Positions 25,601 to 36,118 of a stretch of 64,000 bases of DNA are shown one piece after another; within the stretch, counting starts at the first letter, position 1; each line of letters starts with the position of its first letter. The position numbers and the translations under genes were made by a program. Under the pieces are notes generated by a model. The model was given only the letters and a program-made list of their open reading frames with translations. It searched no databases and was not told the origin of the DNA. The stretch covers positions 164,501 through 228,500 of the forward strand of contig CAJNDS010002567.1 in NCBI GenBank assembly GCA_905221605.1, written 5' to 3'. The stretch is from Symbiodinium natans. Lineage: Eukaryota > Sar > Dinophyceae > Suessiales > Symbiodiniaceae.

Positions 25601-26459
25601 CAGCTTCACTGCTGCAAAGTGCCTCCATGGCGATAAAACACTGTGAAGTTTTATCGGGGCCTTCTACGTTGATGTTCCGACTGACTTTCGAGATGTGCCC
25701 TCTGCCCGTCCTGTTCTCTCTCAAAGGTTCGCGCAGCTTTGCGCTCCTGGATATGTGTTGGGCACAAGGCAGCGACAAGTGTCTCAATGGCTGCATAGAA
25801 GCAGGTTCTGAGTTAACAGCAATATACAACAATTAGCACATATTAGCACACTAAACCCCAGCCTCCCGCTTCCTCACCTCCTGACATCGTGTTCAGAAAG
25901 GACACAGGCACGCAGCGTTGCACAAGGGACCTCGTCGTGGAGACGCTCGATCATAGCTGCCAGGGCCTTGCAAACTCCACATGCACATGCAGAGAACCAG
26001 GCCGTGCAGAAGACGCACGGGTGCAACTGCAACCTCACACATATCTGCCTGAGAAGACGGAGAGTCAGGCACCTTCACCGCAACGTTGACAAATTCCACT
26101 GCAAGCAAAGAACCCCAAGACTTGAAAGGCACGTCCTCGCACGATCCACTCCGATGCACACTGTAAGCGCAGAGTAAGCACCTCTGGCTTCTCGGCATGG
26201 AAGCAGCCGAGGCGGTCTCGGTGCATGCCTGCAAAGAGGCTGCACACGTAGCTCTGTGCATGCAGAGGTGTTTGCGGACAGAAACTGGCAGAAGGAAGCG
26301 AGAGAGAGAGAGAGAGAAGGAAAAAAAGGACTCGCGAAGACTGAAAGACAAGTGCGGCTTGCAGCTGTCGGGATCTCTCGGGGCCAAGCTGTACAGCTTT
26401 GTGAATGCTCCCTGGTCCATCCTGGCGGAGACTCCATTAATACTAAGGGATTTCGAGAA

Positions 26460-26743
26460 ACTTGCATCATTGGCCTCTTCGGCGAGCTGGTCGAGGCTGA
26501 TCTGGCTGGGCTGTAACCGTTGAGCGTCTCCGACGCGATTCTCCGTAAGCCGAAGTCACCAGCGCTACCCTCGTAGCTCCCTAGGGAGTTGTCCGGGCTT
26601 CCATTGCCAGGTACTCGTCTTGCAGGCGGGCTCTCGACTCGGCTGGGCAAAAGCAAATCCTCAAAATCTTCTCCTGGCTCAGGACGTCGCATCACTCCTC
26701 TCGGGTAAATATCGTTAAGGCCCATTGTCTCCACGACCGCCAT
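26460..26743 (-). CDS. Probable first coding exon, unknown protein
   Basis: ATG at 26743 in a good context (GCC before, GCG after). About 90 residues of hydrophilic, Ser/Pro/Gly-rich sequence follow, beginning MAVVETMGLNDIYPRG. The frame loses protein character near 26460, close to a possible GT donor. Later exons may be at 26340-26420, 26080-26180, 25900-25960 and 25670-25815. No family recognised. Confidence 0.35.
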
Positions 26744-26884
26744 GGCTCAGCCGGAGGGTTGCCGCAGGGGTCTCTTTGTGATGCGTGCTGTTTAGGTGCG
26801 TGTGCAGCCCAGTCTGCACGGGTGCTACCACTTGCAAAAATGCCCTTGTTGAACTTCTATGATGCGGTATGATGCGCGAACTAT

Positions 26885-27409
26885 TCATCTTGGGGCCTTG
26901 TCCTCACTGAGCTCTATGACTGTATGCCTGCTTATCGGCATCGCCCCGCTTCTCGTCTTAAGAGGCCAAAGCAGCTCTGCACCCGGATAAACTGCCTTCC
27001 TGCGCAGCATTCTACGAGTTCTGGTCAATCGAAACGTCCTTTTGTGCATCCACAAGGCGGCGCCGCTTGCGCTGTGAACTCGCAAGAAGCTGAGCTTGTG
27101 TGAGATCGACTGACTAATCATTCTAATCCGCTTTAGACGCGCTGCCCCTGCCGCAATTATGGCGGCTTCCTCTGGCCGCTCAAGTTCACCGCCCTGACTC
27201 CGGGTCGTACCTGCAAGGCTGCGCTGCGATGTCTGGAGGCTTTCTGCACTGTCAGAGAGAAGAACTAGGCTATTCTCTCCTTGCAGCCTGCCTTGGCACG
27301 TCAGGGCAAAGCCCGGATGGTGTGGACGCTTGTGCCACTTTTGGCTGTGGCCCGCGAGGCTGCTCATCCTCACCAACTGCGACTCTGGGACAGCTGCAGC
27401 CCTCGTCAT
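26885..27409 (-). CDS. Open frame of 174 residues, unknown
   Basis: ATG at 27409, TGA-type stop at 26885. The second half is rich in Arg/Lys (RLKRIRMISQSISHKLSF, RLTRTRRMLRRKA) and ends SEDKAPR. It is longer than expected by chance in this GC-rich DNA, but an opposite-strand frame of similar length overlaps at its 5' end. It matches no known family and may be one exon or a chance frame. Confidence 0.3.
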   Translation of the reverse strand: MTRAAAVPESQLVRMSSLAGHSQKWHKRPHHPGFALTCQGRLQGENSLVLLSDSAESLQTSQRSLAGTTRSQGGELERPEEAAIIAAGAARLKRIRMISQSISHKLSFLRVHSASGAALWMHKRTFRLTRTRRMLRRKAVYPGAELLWPLKTRSGAMPISRHTVIELSEDKAPR

Positions 27410-28552
27410 GGCATCGAAGCTCAAAGCTTCGAAACTTCGTCCTGCTCTTCTTCGGGCCGAGGTTCAGTGGAACGCTCGGTCCTGCGCACAGGGTCATACA
27501 AAGCGCCAGTGACTGTGCATTCCACTTGCTTTGTGTGAAAAACGCGCATTGCGCGAGGATCCTCAATGGCTCTGCAGGCTCATTCTCCGCACGTCGGGCC
27601 ATCTGCAAACATCCAACTTTGCGTTGGCTTCTGCTAATTGTCTTTGTTGCTTGTTGACGGTTGCTTGAAGCCAGTAGCTCGGCATTGTCTACCGAGGCGG
27701 GTTGCATCCAACAAGAGCAGCGACTAAACAACCTATGACATCCGCTGAGCACGTGTCAGAGTGTTTCTTGGACCCAGGCGCATGGAATCACCGTCAACAG
27801 TACCTTTCACAGCAAGCAAGCACTGCACTCGAATGAGCAAACGCATGTCTGTTGAATGTCCTGAACCCAGGCGGGAATCTCGACGACATCGTCGTCAAAG
27901 TCAGAGGCACAGCCAGGCCAAGGCTTGCTTTCCCCCAGAACGACCGCCGGGTGTCCCAAAACAACAGCGGCACCAGCGGCCAACGCAATCATTGAAGACT
28001 CAAGATTCAAGGTTCCCACAGCAACCCTCTACTAGCATTGTCAGCTCGAAGTAAGGAGTGCTTCCACAGTGCTACACTCTGATTCAATGTCAAGTGTAAC
28101 AAAGAGGTTGTACCTTGTCCCAGACAGATTATGAACTCACAACCCTTTGAGCCACTCACCCGAAGCAGCGCCAGCAACCAGCCGAAAATGCACAGGATTT
28201 TGCCTCGGAATTTTAATCAGACAAGAGAATTTCATGAATACGGCTGCTGATTTCTCCGAGCCGCTCGCCCAAGACTTCTGCCGATTCCTGGCCAAGGAGA
28301 GGTCCGAAGAGAAGCCCCAGAAGTCTCTGAAACCTTTCGCTGCGCCCGCAGCCATCCTGCTACGTCCTCTACAAACTAGCAGCGAGATCAGCGAGATCAG
28401 CGAGCAAGGAGCCCTGGCTTTTTCTCCGGAGAAGCTTGGCAAGTGATCTGCGACACTTTGCTATGGCTGCACAGCCAGTCTAGAACCAGTTTCGGGGGGA
28501 GAAAGCATCAGTCAAAAACTTGCCGCAGATCTTTACAATTCACATATTCACC
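27410..28552. other. No named gene; one minus-strand exon-like stretch
   Basis: At 27807-28019 the minus strand encodes a hydrophobic stretch (MIALAAGAAVVLGHPAVVLG) followed by an acidic, Cys-containing tail, then a stop. It could be the end of a membrane or lumenal protein. A plus-strand frame at 28220-28446 (DFSEPLAQDFCRFLAKERSEE) is also coding-like. 28447-28552 is the spacer downstream of the first atpC copy. Confidence 0.3.
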
Positions 28553-29851
28553 TCAGAAGCGCTCTTCCTTGGGCAGAGACTTCATGAACTCCCAGCGGTC
28601 CGTCAACAAGATCTCCTCGGGCTTCTTGGGCTTGTCCGAGATGGAGCCGTCTTCCAACTCCTTCATGAAGTCCTCGCTAATGGTCTCCTCATTGTCAATG
28701 ACGCCGAGGTTCGGGCCGGCCTTGTTCTCCGTGCTCTCAAGCGCCACTGCTGCCGCCGTCACCTCACACAGCTCCGCAGTGATGGCGGCCTGGCGCTTCT
28801 TGTTGTAGATGAGAACGAGCTTCTTGTTCAGGTCGTTGGCGTTGTCAGTAGCGACCTTCATGGCAGACATTCGTGAAGACAGCTCAGAGGCCTGGGCATC
28901 GAACATCAAGGAGAGGATCTGGGAGTTCAAGTACAGTGGGAGCATGGAATTGAGGATGACTTCCGGGGGCTGATCGAAGATAACGTCTGCCTCAATCTCC
29001 TTGGCCTTGGGAGCCTTAACTTTCTCCTTCTCCACCTTCAGCTTGCCATCTTCGGTTGTCAGCTTGAAGGTCTCATCCTCTGGATCCTCAATACCGGTGG
29101 GCGAAAGGGGCAGGAGAGTTCGGATCGAAGGCTCGTTTCTGAGCAGGTTGATGAACCGGCCATATGAAATCTCAATCTTGTCAACCTCTCCTGCCAGGAA
29201 GTAGGCCTGCAACACATCAGCAATTTCGGCGGAGTCCTTTGCGCGGATGGTGTCAGGCATGCTGAACCACTCGTTGGTGTAGTTGAACTCCACACCCTTC
29301 TCCAAACGAGTCGACAGGGAATTCAGGCCTTTTTTGCCAACTATGAAGAGCTTGGGGACAATGCCTTGCTTGTTCAGGTCCTCAATTCGGGCCTTGGTCT
29401 TCTTGATGATGAAAGTGTTGTAGGCACCGCACAGACCGCGATTGGCCGTGATCATGAGGATGCCGACGCTCTTGATCTTCTCAGGCACTCGCAACATAGG
29501 CAGCTCTGCCTCAAAGCCACTGCCCTTGAGCCGCTTCACCAGGCCCTTGATCATGCTCAGGAGCTCATCGGTGAAAGGCCGCTGCTTCTCTACACCGGCC
29601 TGGGCGTTGCGGACCTTGGCTGCTGCGACCACACGCATTGCATCCGTGAGCTTGGCGGTCTTCGTCACAGACGCGATGCGATCCTTCATCGCCTTGTCCA
29701 CGGCGCAACGGGCCACTACAGACTCGCGAGGCTGAGCAGGCACGCCGCTCACGAAGTCCTCGTCATGTCTCCAAAGGCAACTCCAGGCAGCCACCAGGGC
29801 CAGGCCCACCGCCACCGTGGCGCCAAAAGACCCGCGCTTTGTTGAAACCAT
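28553..29851 (-). CDS. atpC: Plastid ATP synthase gamma subunit, copy 1
   Basis: Gamma is the rotating shaft of CF1, coupling proton flow through the thylakoid membrane to ATP synthesis. There are 432 residues and no intron. Residues 1-27 form a signal-peptide-like segment with a hydrophobic core (ATVAVGLALVAAW), and 28-50 look like a transit region, as expected for a secondary plastid. The N-terminal helix block (MKDRIASVTKTAKLTDAMR, 55-73), the RGLCGAYN motif (138-145) and the C-terminal helix (SELSSRMSAMKVATDNAND, 322-340) are typical. The region that carries two regulatory cysteines in plants and green algae has none here (SPTGIEDPEDETFKL). About 60 acidic residues extend past the usual end. 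I chose the ATG at 29851 because identity with copy 2 ends 7 bp upstream of it. Confidence 0.95.
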   Translation of the reverse strand: MVSTKRGSFGATVAVGLALVAAWSCLWRHDEDFVSGVPAQPRESVVARCAVDKAMKDRIASVTKTAKLTDAMRVVAAAKVRNAQAGVEKQRPFTDELLSMIKGLVKRLKGSGFEAELPMLRVPEKIKSVGILMITANRGLCGAYNTFIIKKTKARIEDLNKQGIVPKLFIVGKKGLNSLSTRLEKGVEFNYTNEWFSMPDTIRAKDSAEIADVLQAYFLAGEVDKIEISYGRFINLLRNEPSIRTLLPLSPTGIEDPEDETFKLTTEDGKLKVEKEKVKAPKAKEIEADVIFDQPPEVILNSMLPLYLNSQILSLMFDAQASELSSRMSAMKVATDNANDLNKKLVLIYNKKRQAAITAELCEVTAAAVALESTENKAGPNLGVIDNEETISEDFMKELEDGSISDKPKKPEEILLTDRWEFMKSLPKEERF

Positions 29852-29858
29852 GGCGCAG

Positions 29859-30135
29859 TGGCCGCAAAGAATCAACTCAGGAACTACGCCTGCCTAGTGG
29901 CTGCAAAGCCAACAGCCTGACACCAGGCAGCAACTTCTAGTCAACAAATCTAGGGACCTGTCATGTTGCGCGAAAAAGTGACATCACACTAGGCCGGCTG
30001 GTGACCAGCATCGGAGAACCACACTTGAGGGAATGTTGCTTTTGGTTCGACACTTGCCCAAGCGCTGATGTCAAGGCCATGGGAGAAATGAGCCAAAAAC
30101 TTGTGACACTTACTACATTTCGATACCTTGCCATC
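29859..30135. other. Spacer between the two atpC copies
   Basis: 277 bp with no gene. It serves as the 5' flank of copy 1 and the 3' flank of copy 2. It contains possible spliced-leader acceptors for copy 1 (minus strand, TTTGCAG near 29912 and TTCCTGAG near 29879). Only a short similarity (CAAAAACTTG, 30 or so bases past each stop) links the two 3' flanks. Confidence 0.7.
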
Positions 30136-31434
30136 TCAGAAGCGCTCTTCCTTGGGCAGAGACTTCATGAACTCCCAGCGGTCCGTCAACAAGATCTCCT
30201 CGGGCTTCTTGGGCTTGTCCGAGATGGAGCCGTCTTCCAACTCCTTCATGAAGTCCTCGCTAATGGTCTCCTCATTGTCAATGACGCCGAGGTTCGGGCC
30301 GGCCTTGTTCTCCGTGCTCTCAAGCGCCACTGCTGCCGCCGTCACCTCACACAGCTCCGCAGTGATGGCGGCCTGGCGCTTCTTGTTGTAGATGAGAACG
30401 AGCTTCTTGTTCAGGTCGTTGGCGTTGTCAGTAGCGACCTTCATGGCAGACATTCGTGAAGACAGCTCAGAGGCCTGGGCATCGAACATCAAGGAGAGGA
30501 TCTGGGAGTTCAAGTACAGTGGGAGCATGGAATTGAGGATGACTTCCGGGGGCTGATCGAAGATAACGTCTGCCTCAATCTCCTTGGCCTTGGGAGCCTT
30601 AACTTTCTCCTTCTCCACCTTCAGCTTGCCATCTTCGGTTGTCAGCTTGAAGGTCTCATCCTCTGGATCCTCAATACCGGTGGGCGAAAGGGGCAGGAGA
30701 GTTCGGATCGAAGGCTCGTTTCTGAGCAGGTTGATGAACCGGCCATATGAAATCTCAATCTTGTCAACCTCTCCTGCCAGGAAGTAGGCCTGCAACACAT
30801 CAGCAATTTCGGCGGAGTCCTTTGCGCGGATGGTGTCAGGCATGCTGAACCACTCGTTGGTGTAGTTGAACTCCACACCCTTCTCCAAACGAGTCGACAG
30901 GGAATTCAGGCCTTTTTTGCCAACTATGAAGAGCTTGGGGACAATGCCTTGCTTGTTCAGGTCCTCAATTCGGGCCTTGGTCTTCTTGATGATGAAAGTG
31001 TTGTAGGCACCGCACAGACCGCGATTGGCCGTGATCATGAGGATGCCGACGCTCTTGATCTTCTCAGGCACTCGCAACATAGGCAGCTCTGCCTCAAAGC
31101 CACTGCCCTTGAGCCGCTTCACCAGGCCCTTGATCATGCTCAGGAGCTCATCGGTGAAAGGCCGCTGCTTCTCTACACCGGCCTGGGCGTTGCGGACCTT
31201 GGCTGCTGCGACCACACGCATTGCATCCGTGAGCTTGGCGGTCTTCGTCACAGACGCGATGCGATCCTTCATCGCCTTGTCCACGGCGCAACGGGCCACT
31301 ACAGACTCGCGAGGCTGAGCAGGCACGCCGCTCACGAAGTCCTCGTCATGTCTCCAAAGGCAACTCCAGGCAGCCACCAGGGCCAGGCCCACCGCCACCG
31401 TGGCGCCAAAAGACCCGCGCTTTGTTGAAACCAT
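30136..31434 (-). CDS. atpC: Plastid ATP synthase gamma subunit, copy 2
   Basis: Head-to-tail duplicate of the copy at 28553-29851, offset by 1583 bp. The 432-residue protein is identical, and antisense and shifted frames also translate identically, so the coding DNA appears identical at synonymous sites too. Identity stops 1 bp after the stop codon and 7 bp before the ATG. The 5' flank has a pyrimidine-rich stretch and CAG (about 31466-31478, minus strand), a plausible acceptor for the spliced leader. Function and features are as for copy 1. An in-frame extension upstream to 31509 lies outside the shared region and is unlikely to be translated. Confidence 0.95.
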   Translation of the reverse strand: MVSTKRGSFGATVAVGLALVAAWSCLWRHDEDFVSGVPAQPRESVVARCAVDKAMKDRIASVTKTAKLTDAMRVVAAAKVRNAQAGVEKQRPFTDELLSMIKGLVKRLKGSGFEAELPMLRVPEKIKSVGILMITANRGLCGAYNTFIIKKTKARIEDLNKQGIVPKLFIVGKKGLNSLSTRLEKGVEFNYTNEWFSMPDTIRAKDSAEIADVLQAYFLAGEVDKIEISYGRFINLLRNEPSIRTLLPLSPTGIEDPEDETFKLTTEDGKLKVEKEKVKAPKAKEIEADVIFDQPPEVILNSMLPLYLNSQILSLMFDAQASELSSRMSAMKVATDNANDLNKKLVLIYNKKRQAAITAELCEVTAAAVALESTENKAGPNLGVIDNEETISEDFMKELEDGSISDKPKKPEEILLTDRWEFMKSLPKEERF

Positions 31435-33585
31435 GGCGCAGACCGAAACCGATATTGAATGGCCCGACAAGTCTGGAGCAGAGCAGGGAAACGTGTGTTG
31501 GCAATGCATGGCACATCCAAGTTGCCTCTTTCAAGTCAAGGACCAACAAAACGGAAGCCTGAGGCTTGGATGCAGCCGATGGCGAACTGAGAAAGCCAGC
31601 AACAACCTGTCAAGGCATGGCCCATGACACTGATAGCAGCTTACATGGCATGCAAGATAAAGAGCAGACTTGGGTCAGAACGAAGTACATGCCAGCCAAG
31701 AAGAACTCACGGCCAACCTGCAATTGGCGATACACCGTGGTTCTGATCCTTCGTGCTGTTTGGTACAATTGTGTGAGTTGTGTGACCCTGCCTTCATGCA
31801 CCAACCCTCCGTCTCATCTAACCGGGATCGCATGGCCTTGACCTGTTCAGCGATCTGCTCAGCACAGCTCCTTCCTGAAGTACCGTGCCGATGCCGTGCT
31901 TCCTTTCCTTGTCTCACTGAGCATGCAACCTCCCACACGCCTGAGGCGGATGCCACCAGAACCTCTCTGCTGAAGGCAATGTACTTCAAGTGTGGCATGG
32001 TAACCGTGCCATAGCATGTCTACATGGCACGAGTCGGCACGAGTGGAGGTCTTCTGAGAGGTGCACGAGAAGGAGGCCTGTGCAAAGGTTGTGAAGAGCG
32101 GGCCTGGCTCAAACATAATGGAACCCACAGAAAGCGGAAGCACACTCAGAGCAGCCCCCCCTCCCCCCTCCCCCGTCCCCCCTCCTCCCTCCCCTTCCTC
32201 TCAGCTTCTGACCAGAAACTCTGCGATGGCAAGGTGACAATCTGAGAAAGCAGGATCACACATGGATCTATGATGGACTATCGATCTATGATGGTTTATC
32301 GCGACCGCAGCACGATTGCAACACTGCAACACATCTTCTCGCCCTGGCCCTGGAAAAAGACTGGACGGTGATCAAGAGACGGGGAGAGGGGCAGCCGCCG
32401 CAGGCGTTTGCCTCGTTGACATGCGCTTCCTCAGGCCTGGTTTTTTTTTTGGCTTTTGGCGGATTGCAATTGCTCTGCTGGCCTTGGACACCCCTCCAGG
32501 TATTTAGCTCCCCGGCTCAGCCACCAAAACGAGGCGTCATTTCCGGCCGAGGCGGTGGCACTTGCGCAATGCGAATCAAGCATATTGCTGGCCAGAGCAC
32601 CATGTAAAGACCATTGCCGATGGCCACCGCCCAGAAGGCAACGCCAAGCCTTTGCATGAAGCAAAGCTGAATGTTCGATGATGCCTGTCGTGCGACAGAT
32701 GCTTGAAAATCGTCAACAAGGAACTGTGTAGAGACTAGGTCCGCAGCCCTCGTGATGCACGCAGAAGTGTTGACTCTTCCGGTGGCAGCCTCAGAAGCTC
32801 GGTTCGCTGTCTGCAGAGTGGATCAGAGTGGTACAGCTCCGAGTTCTGTCCTGCAGAGACCTTCTTGCTCTTACGATCCCAATCTGGGGCTAGCACTCGC
32901 TGCTGCCACTCATGGCAGATCGCTTCTGCCATGAACGGCACACGGGGAAGCTGTGTAGGTTTTCCAAATATGAAGAGCTTGCAACTTGGAGCTTCAGTGA
33001 TTTCGAGCGATCCTAACTCATGCAGCTGGTGATAAAGTGGGTGCAGCAGCTTTTCAGTCTGAGCCGGGCTAGATTCTACATGTCTGCAAAACATGGTAAA
33101 GCAGCCGCTTCCTTCTCTCAAGCAAAGTGCACTTATGAGCTACCTCTTTTTGCCCGACAAACACAGAGAGGGCAAACCTTTTCGGGTTTCCGCTGCGGGT
33201 GCCCAGCACGTCTCGGCGAACCCTATGCGAATCCTCGAGCTCCCAGTGTCTTGGACCTTGGACCGCCCGCAAACAGAATTCACAGCACGAAACATGATTA
33301 ACATGATTGATGCTGCGATTTTGAGCCGGTGACAATAGCTTGGGGTTTGTGAGTCCATCGATTGTCAGAGAAATGTCGAGATGAACTCTTGCTACAAGGG
33401 TGACCTGCGAGTCGGAAAAATGAGGCAGAAACAGGGTGGACCAAGTCGCAAAATCAAAACAACCAATGCAGAGCACTAAGCGGGACGAGTCAGAAAAAAA
33501 TTCGAGTCAGACAACAGCGAGAAGTCACGAATCGAGCTTGACCGTCCACAACCAAAAACCCTGGAACCTTTAAAGTCCAGCTGGC
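31435..33585. other. No named gene; two coding-like minus-strand stretches
   Basis: 31675-31998 (minus) opens with ATG at 31998 and begins MPHLKYIAFSREVLVASAS; it may be a first exon. 32735 to about 33080 (minus) is a long protein-like stretch including CKLFIFGKPTQLPRVPFMAE and ICHEWQQRVLAPDWDRKS; its frame has no ATG start in the window, so it is an internal or last exon. 33250-33420 (minus) is weaker. A C-rich, CT-biased tract lies at 32151-32205. No family recognised. Confidence 0.35.
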
Positions 33586-33835
33586 AGCCCTAACCCCTAA
33601 AACCTTGAAGCCCTGAACCCCAAACAAACCCAAACCCTACACCCCAAAACCCCGAACTGGAAATCAGCACACCCGAAACATGCGCTTTTCGGGCTTCAAG
33701 AAGAATTTTCTCTGCGGGGCCTAAGCCCTAAACCGTAAACCCTGCAACCCCTGCAACCCCTGGAACCAGAGAAACCTAAAACCCTAAACCCTAAACCCCA
33801 CAACTCTTAACCCTGAATTCCTAAACCCTAGCACA
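33586..33835. repeat. Interstitial telomere-like repeats (CCCTAAA type)
   Basis: Two blocks of degenerate CCCTAAA/CCCCAAA/CCCTGAA units (33586-33655 and 33721-33832), including two adjacent perfect CCCTAAA units near 33781-33794. Each block is followed by a related non-telomeric segment of about 50 bp (AGCACA.CCGA.AACATG.GCTTT, at about 33665 and 33830), so the whole forms a two-copy tandem of about 170 bp. TTTAGGG is the telomere unit known from dinoflagellates and plants. Confidence 0.8.
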
Positions 33836-35962
33836 TCCGAGAACATGAGCTTTCAGGACTTCAAGGGTTTCCTCTAAGGAGGTCTTTCCTGTTTTCGACT
33901 GGGGTCCGAATCGTTGCTGGCTCGTGGTTTTGTTGTTTCCGATTCAAGGGAGGTGACTCAGGAGCTTTTTTTCCTGACTTGACGGTCACTCCCCCAAAGG
34001 CCCGGTCACTGGAGAATGAACCCAACTCCCCCGCTGTGACAAAAAGCCGCACTGATCAGTTTCCCTCACCGAGGCTCCCCGCTTTTTTGAGTTGGACTTT
34101 CTCTTTGAAGTCGCCACCTGATGTGCTTCCATGTAGACAAAGCGGCAACCGACCAAGTGAGCATCACAACGGAGTTGGCTTTCATACCCAGAAGTGCAGG
34201 GGCTAGGCTTGAAATTCTCACAACTGGCGAGCTCGCTAGAGGTAAGTCGCACCAAACGAGTACACAACTCAACCTTTAATTACACACCACTGAACAACAT
34301 ATTTGCCTGGTTTCTCAGATCAAGTGCGCCCTCGACCTTCTGCTACAGACCACGCCGGCAGCTCTCTTCAAAGTTCAAGGCCATTCCACGTGGCAGGAAG
34401 CGACCGCGTTTACAATATGGCAGCGCAGAGCGTTACCAACGTGTCAAATAACGGCCCGCCATGCTGATCCAACTTGCCAAACCACATCCTTGACCGCAAG
34501 TTCTCCTACTCCCCCGTTTCCAAAATTTTTACCCAGCAAGCAGAGGCCCTGCAGATAGCGGGGACATCGCCCAGCCAGTGCCGCCGCGCAATAGCCACAC
34601 AGACATATCTCCAACAAAACGAAGCGTGTCAACTAGATCGCGGACACCCCGAGAATTTAAAGCGTGTGAGGCAGAGTTGGACATTGCGACAAACTCCAAC
34701 ACTTCCAAGGCCGGCCCCATTGAAGAAACACAATGATCTCCATGCTTACGTCTGTGCTTACGTGTCTTCGCTTCTCACCCCAACTGGACATTGCGCTGTG
34801 GCCTTTCTTCTCGGCCACCCCTGGGACGGGGCACCAACGACCTGACACAAGCATTCTCAATGTATCAGCAAAGTCAACCATCCGTCGTCAATCGGCGACA
34901 TGGCAGATTCCACGGTGCCTCGTAGCCGTGCGCTTGCATCTCACCAACGATTCCTTCTACGTGGCAGCAGCCAACCTTTTACAGGGATTGTCAGCCTCCT
35001 GAGTTGCTCTGAAGTTGACCCTCTTTCTCTCTCTGTGCTTTTCAAAAGGTGTTTCTACAGCGCGAAGAGCCTGAAGCACCGCACTGGAGCCCTCCTTTAA
35101 GGTCTCTTCTCTGGACTCGCCCAGGACACGCTGCGATCTGCCCTCTAAGGCCTGGCGCAACATCACGGAAAAGCTCACGGCTCTGAATGGCATGCCAGCA
35201 ATGTATTGCGTCCGAACACTGAACGTTGCCTCGCAAACGGCTCGTGCCATGGCAGAGTCACGCTCTTCTAAGAAGAGACCTCCGGTTGCAATCCATCGTC
35301 AGAGCCACAGCATTCCGCTCAACTGTGAGAACCTAACTTGGCCTAAGTTGACCTAAGGAAATGACGCCGCGTGTCAGCCTCCGCCAGCCCAGTCGCAGGA
35401 CCTGGGCCCATGACTCCACATAGAGTAAGTGCCGGGACATATGCCGAAGCTCAAGGAGAATATGGCGCAAATACACGATCAGATGAAACCACATATCTCA
35501 CATGTATATTCGTGAAAACCGTCTAGAGTCACATAGGGCCAAATGGAATCATATAGAATCATATAGAACCATGTATAATATCATGCAGCCCCAGGATGGC
35601 TGCTTCTAGGAAGCCTCTTGGTGGCTAATTGCAAAATGGCAGCTTGTGTCCTCAAGAGGCCTGTTGTTGAAAGCTTGCCTATCCCAGGGCGACAACAGTA
35701 GATGCGGCACGAAGCCACCGCACCAGTGCTCAGAGATCGGCGACAGAGACCGAGACCATAGTCCAGAGAGGAAAGATCTCCTGAAGCAACTGCCAGCGGG
35801 CGTTCTTCGTTACGTTCAGCCTTGTTCGCTTCCTCCGTGGCCGGCCAGCACCGCCTCGCGGATGATGGCCTCCTCAGCCTGCGTGGGACATCGAGCCATG
35901 TGAAGACAGCCCTATATGAAATCTTGTGAAGCATTATGAAGCATTATGAAGCATTATGAAGC
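33836..35962. other. No named gene; weak exons
   Basis: Minus-strand exon-like stretches lie at 34600-34720 (ALEVLEFVAMSNSASHALNS), 34957-35250 (see separate entry) and 35815-35900, the last reading MARCPTQAEEAIIREAVLAG and leaving through a GC donor. The segment 35505-35585 contains a loose ATCATATAGA repeat, and 35925-35964 holds four copies of the 10-bp TATGAAGCAT unit. Confidence 0.3.
34957..35250 (-). CDS. Probable first exon of unknown protein
   Basis: ATG at 35250 in a strong context. The translation is protein-like for about 75 residues (MARAVCEATFSVRTQYIAGM, then RQALEGRSQRVLGESREE) and then becomes basic. A mixed hydrophobic-charged pattern suggests an organelle-targeted or helical protein. 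No family recognised; the true 3' end is probably a splice donor inside the stretch. Confidence 0.35.
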   Translation of the reverse strand: MARAVCEATFSVRTQYIAGMPFRAVSFSVMLRQALEGRSQRVLGESREETLKEGSSAVLQALRAVETPFEKHRERKRVNFRATQEADNPCKRLAAAT

Positions 35963-36118
35963 ATGTCCGGCACAGCTTGCGCTCGCCTCTTGGAAGCGCG
36001 TGGCCGTGGGAAGGTCGCTCAAGAACTCCAGCCGCTTCTGCCTGCTGCGAACCTCAACGAGTTTGAGGAGACTCGGAGCCAGAACAACTTAGACCGGACA
36101 TTCATGGCCCTCACGTGA
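35963..36118 (+). CDS. Short plus-strand ORF of 51 residues, unknown
   Basis: ATG at 35963 directly follows the 10-bp TATGAAGCAT repeat; stop at 36116-36118. Its translation (ARLLEARGRGKVAQELQPLL, then FEETRSQNNLDR) is more protein-like than the opposite strand. It could be an exon on the plus strand or a chance frame. Confidence 0.25.
   Translation: MSGTACARLLEARGRGKVAQELQPLLPAANLNEFEETRSQNNLDRTFMALT

Larger units (their letters stand above)
20579..26459. other. No named gene; several isolated exon-like stretches
   Basis: Exon-like minus-strand stretches lie at 21370-21425 (AAELLSANVEQARTLGEFW), 22498-22623, about 25670-25815 (ETLVAALCPTHIQERKAART) and 25900-25960 (ALAAMIERLHDEVPCATLRA). 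The last two could belong with the exon at 26460-26743. A plus-strand open frame at 21835-22152 is also protein-like. Two plus-strand segments near 23230 and 24370 share a degenerate motif around GAGATCTGGCACGATG. 22800-25400 otherwise holds nothing I can support. Confidence 0.3.

Noticed and set aside
30086-30101. TGAGCCAAAA, reverse complement of part of the spliced leader, near atpC copy 2
   Set aside because: It lies downstream, not upstream, of the gene on the minus strand, and only 10 bases match; no relict leader can be claimed.
28553-31428. Antisense open frames of 67-159 residues inside both atpC copies
   Set aside because: They are shadows of a highly conserved coding region and are identical in both copies only because the DNA is.
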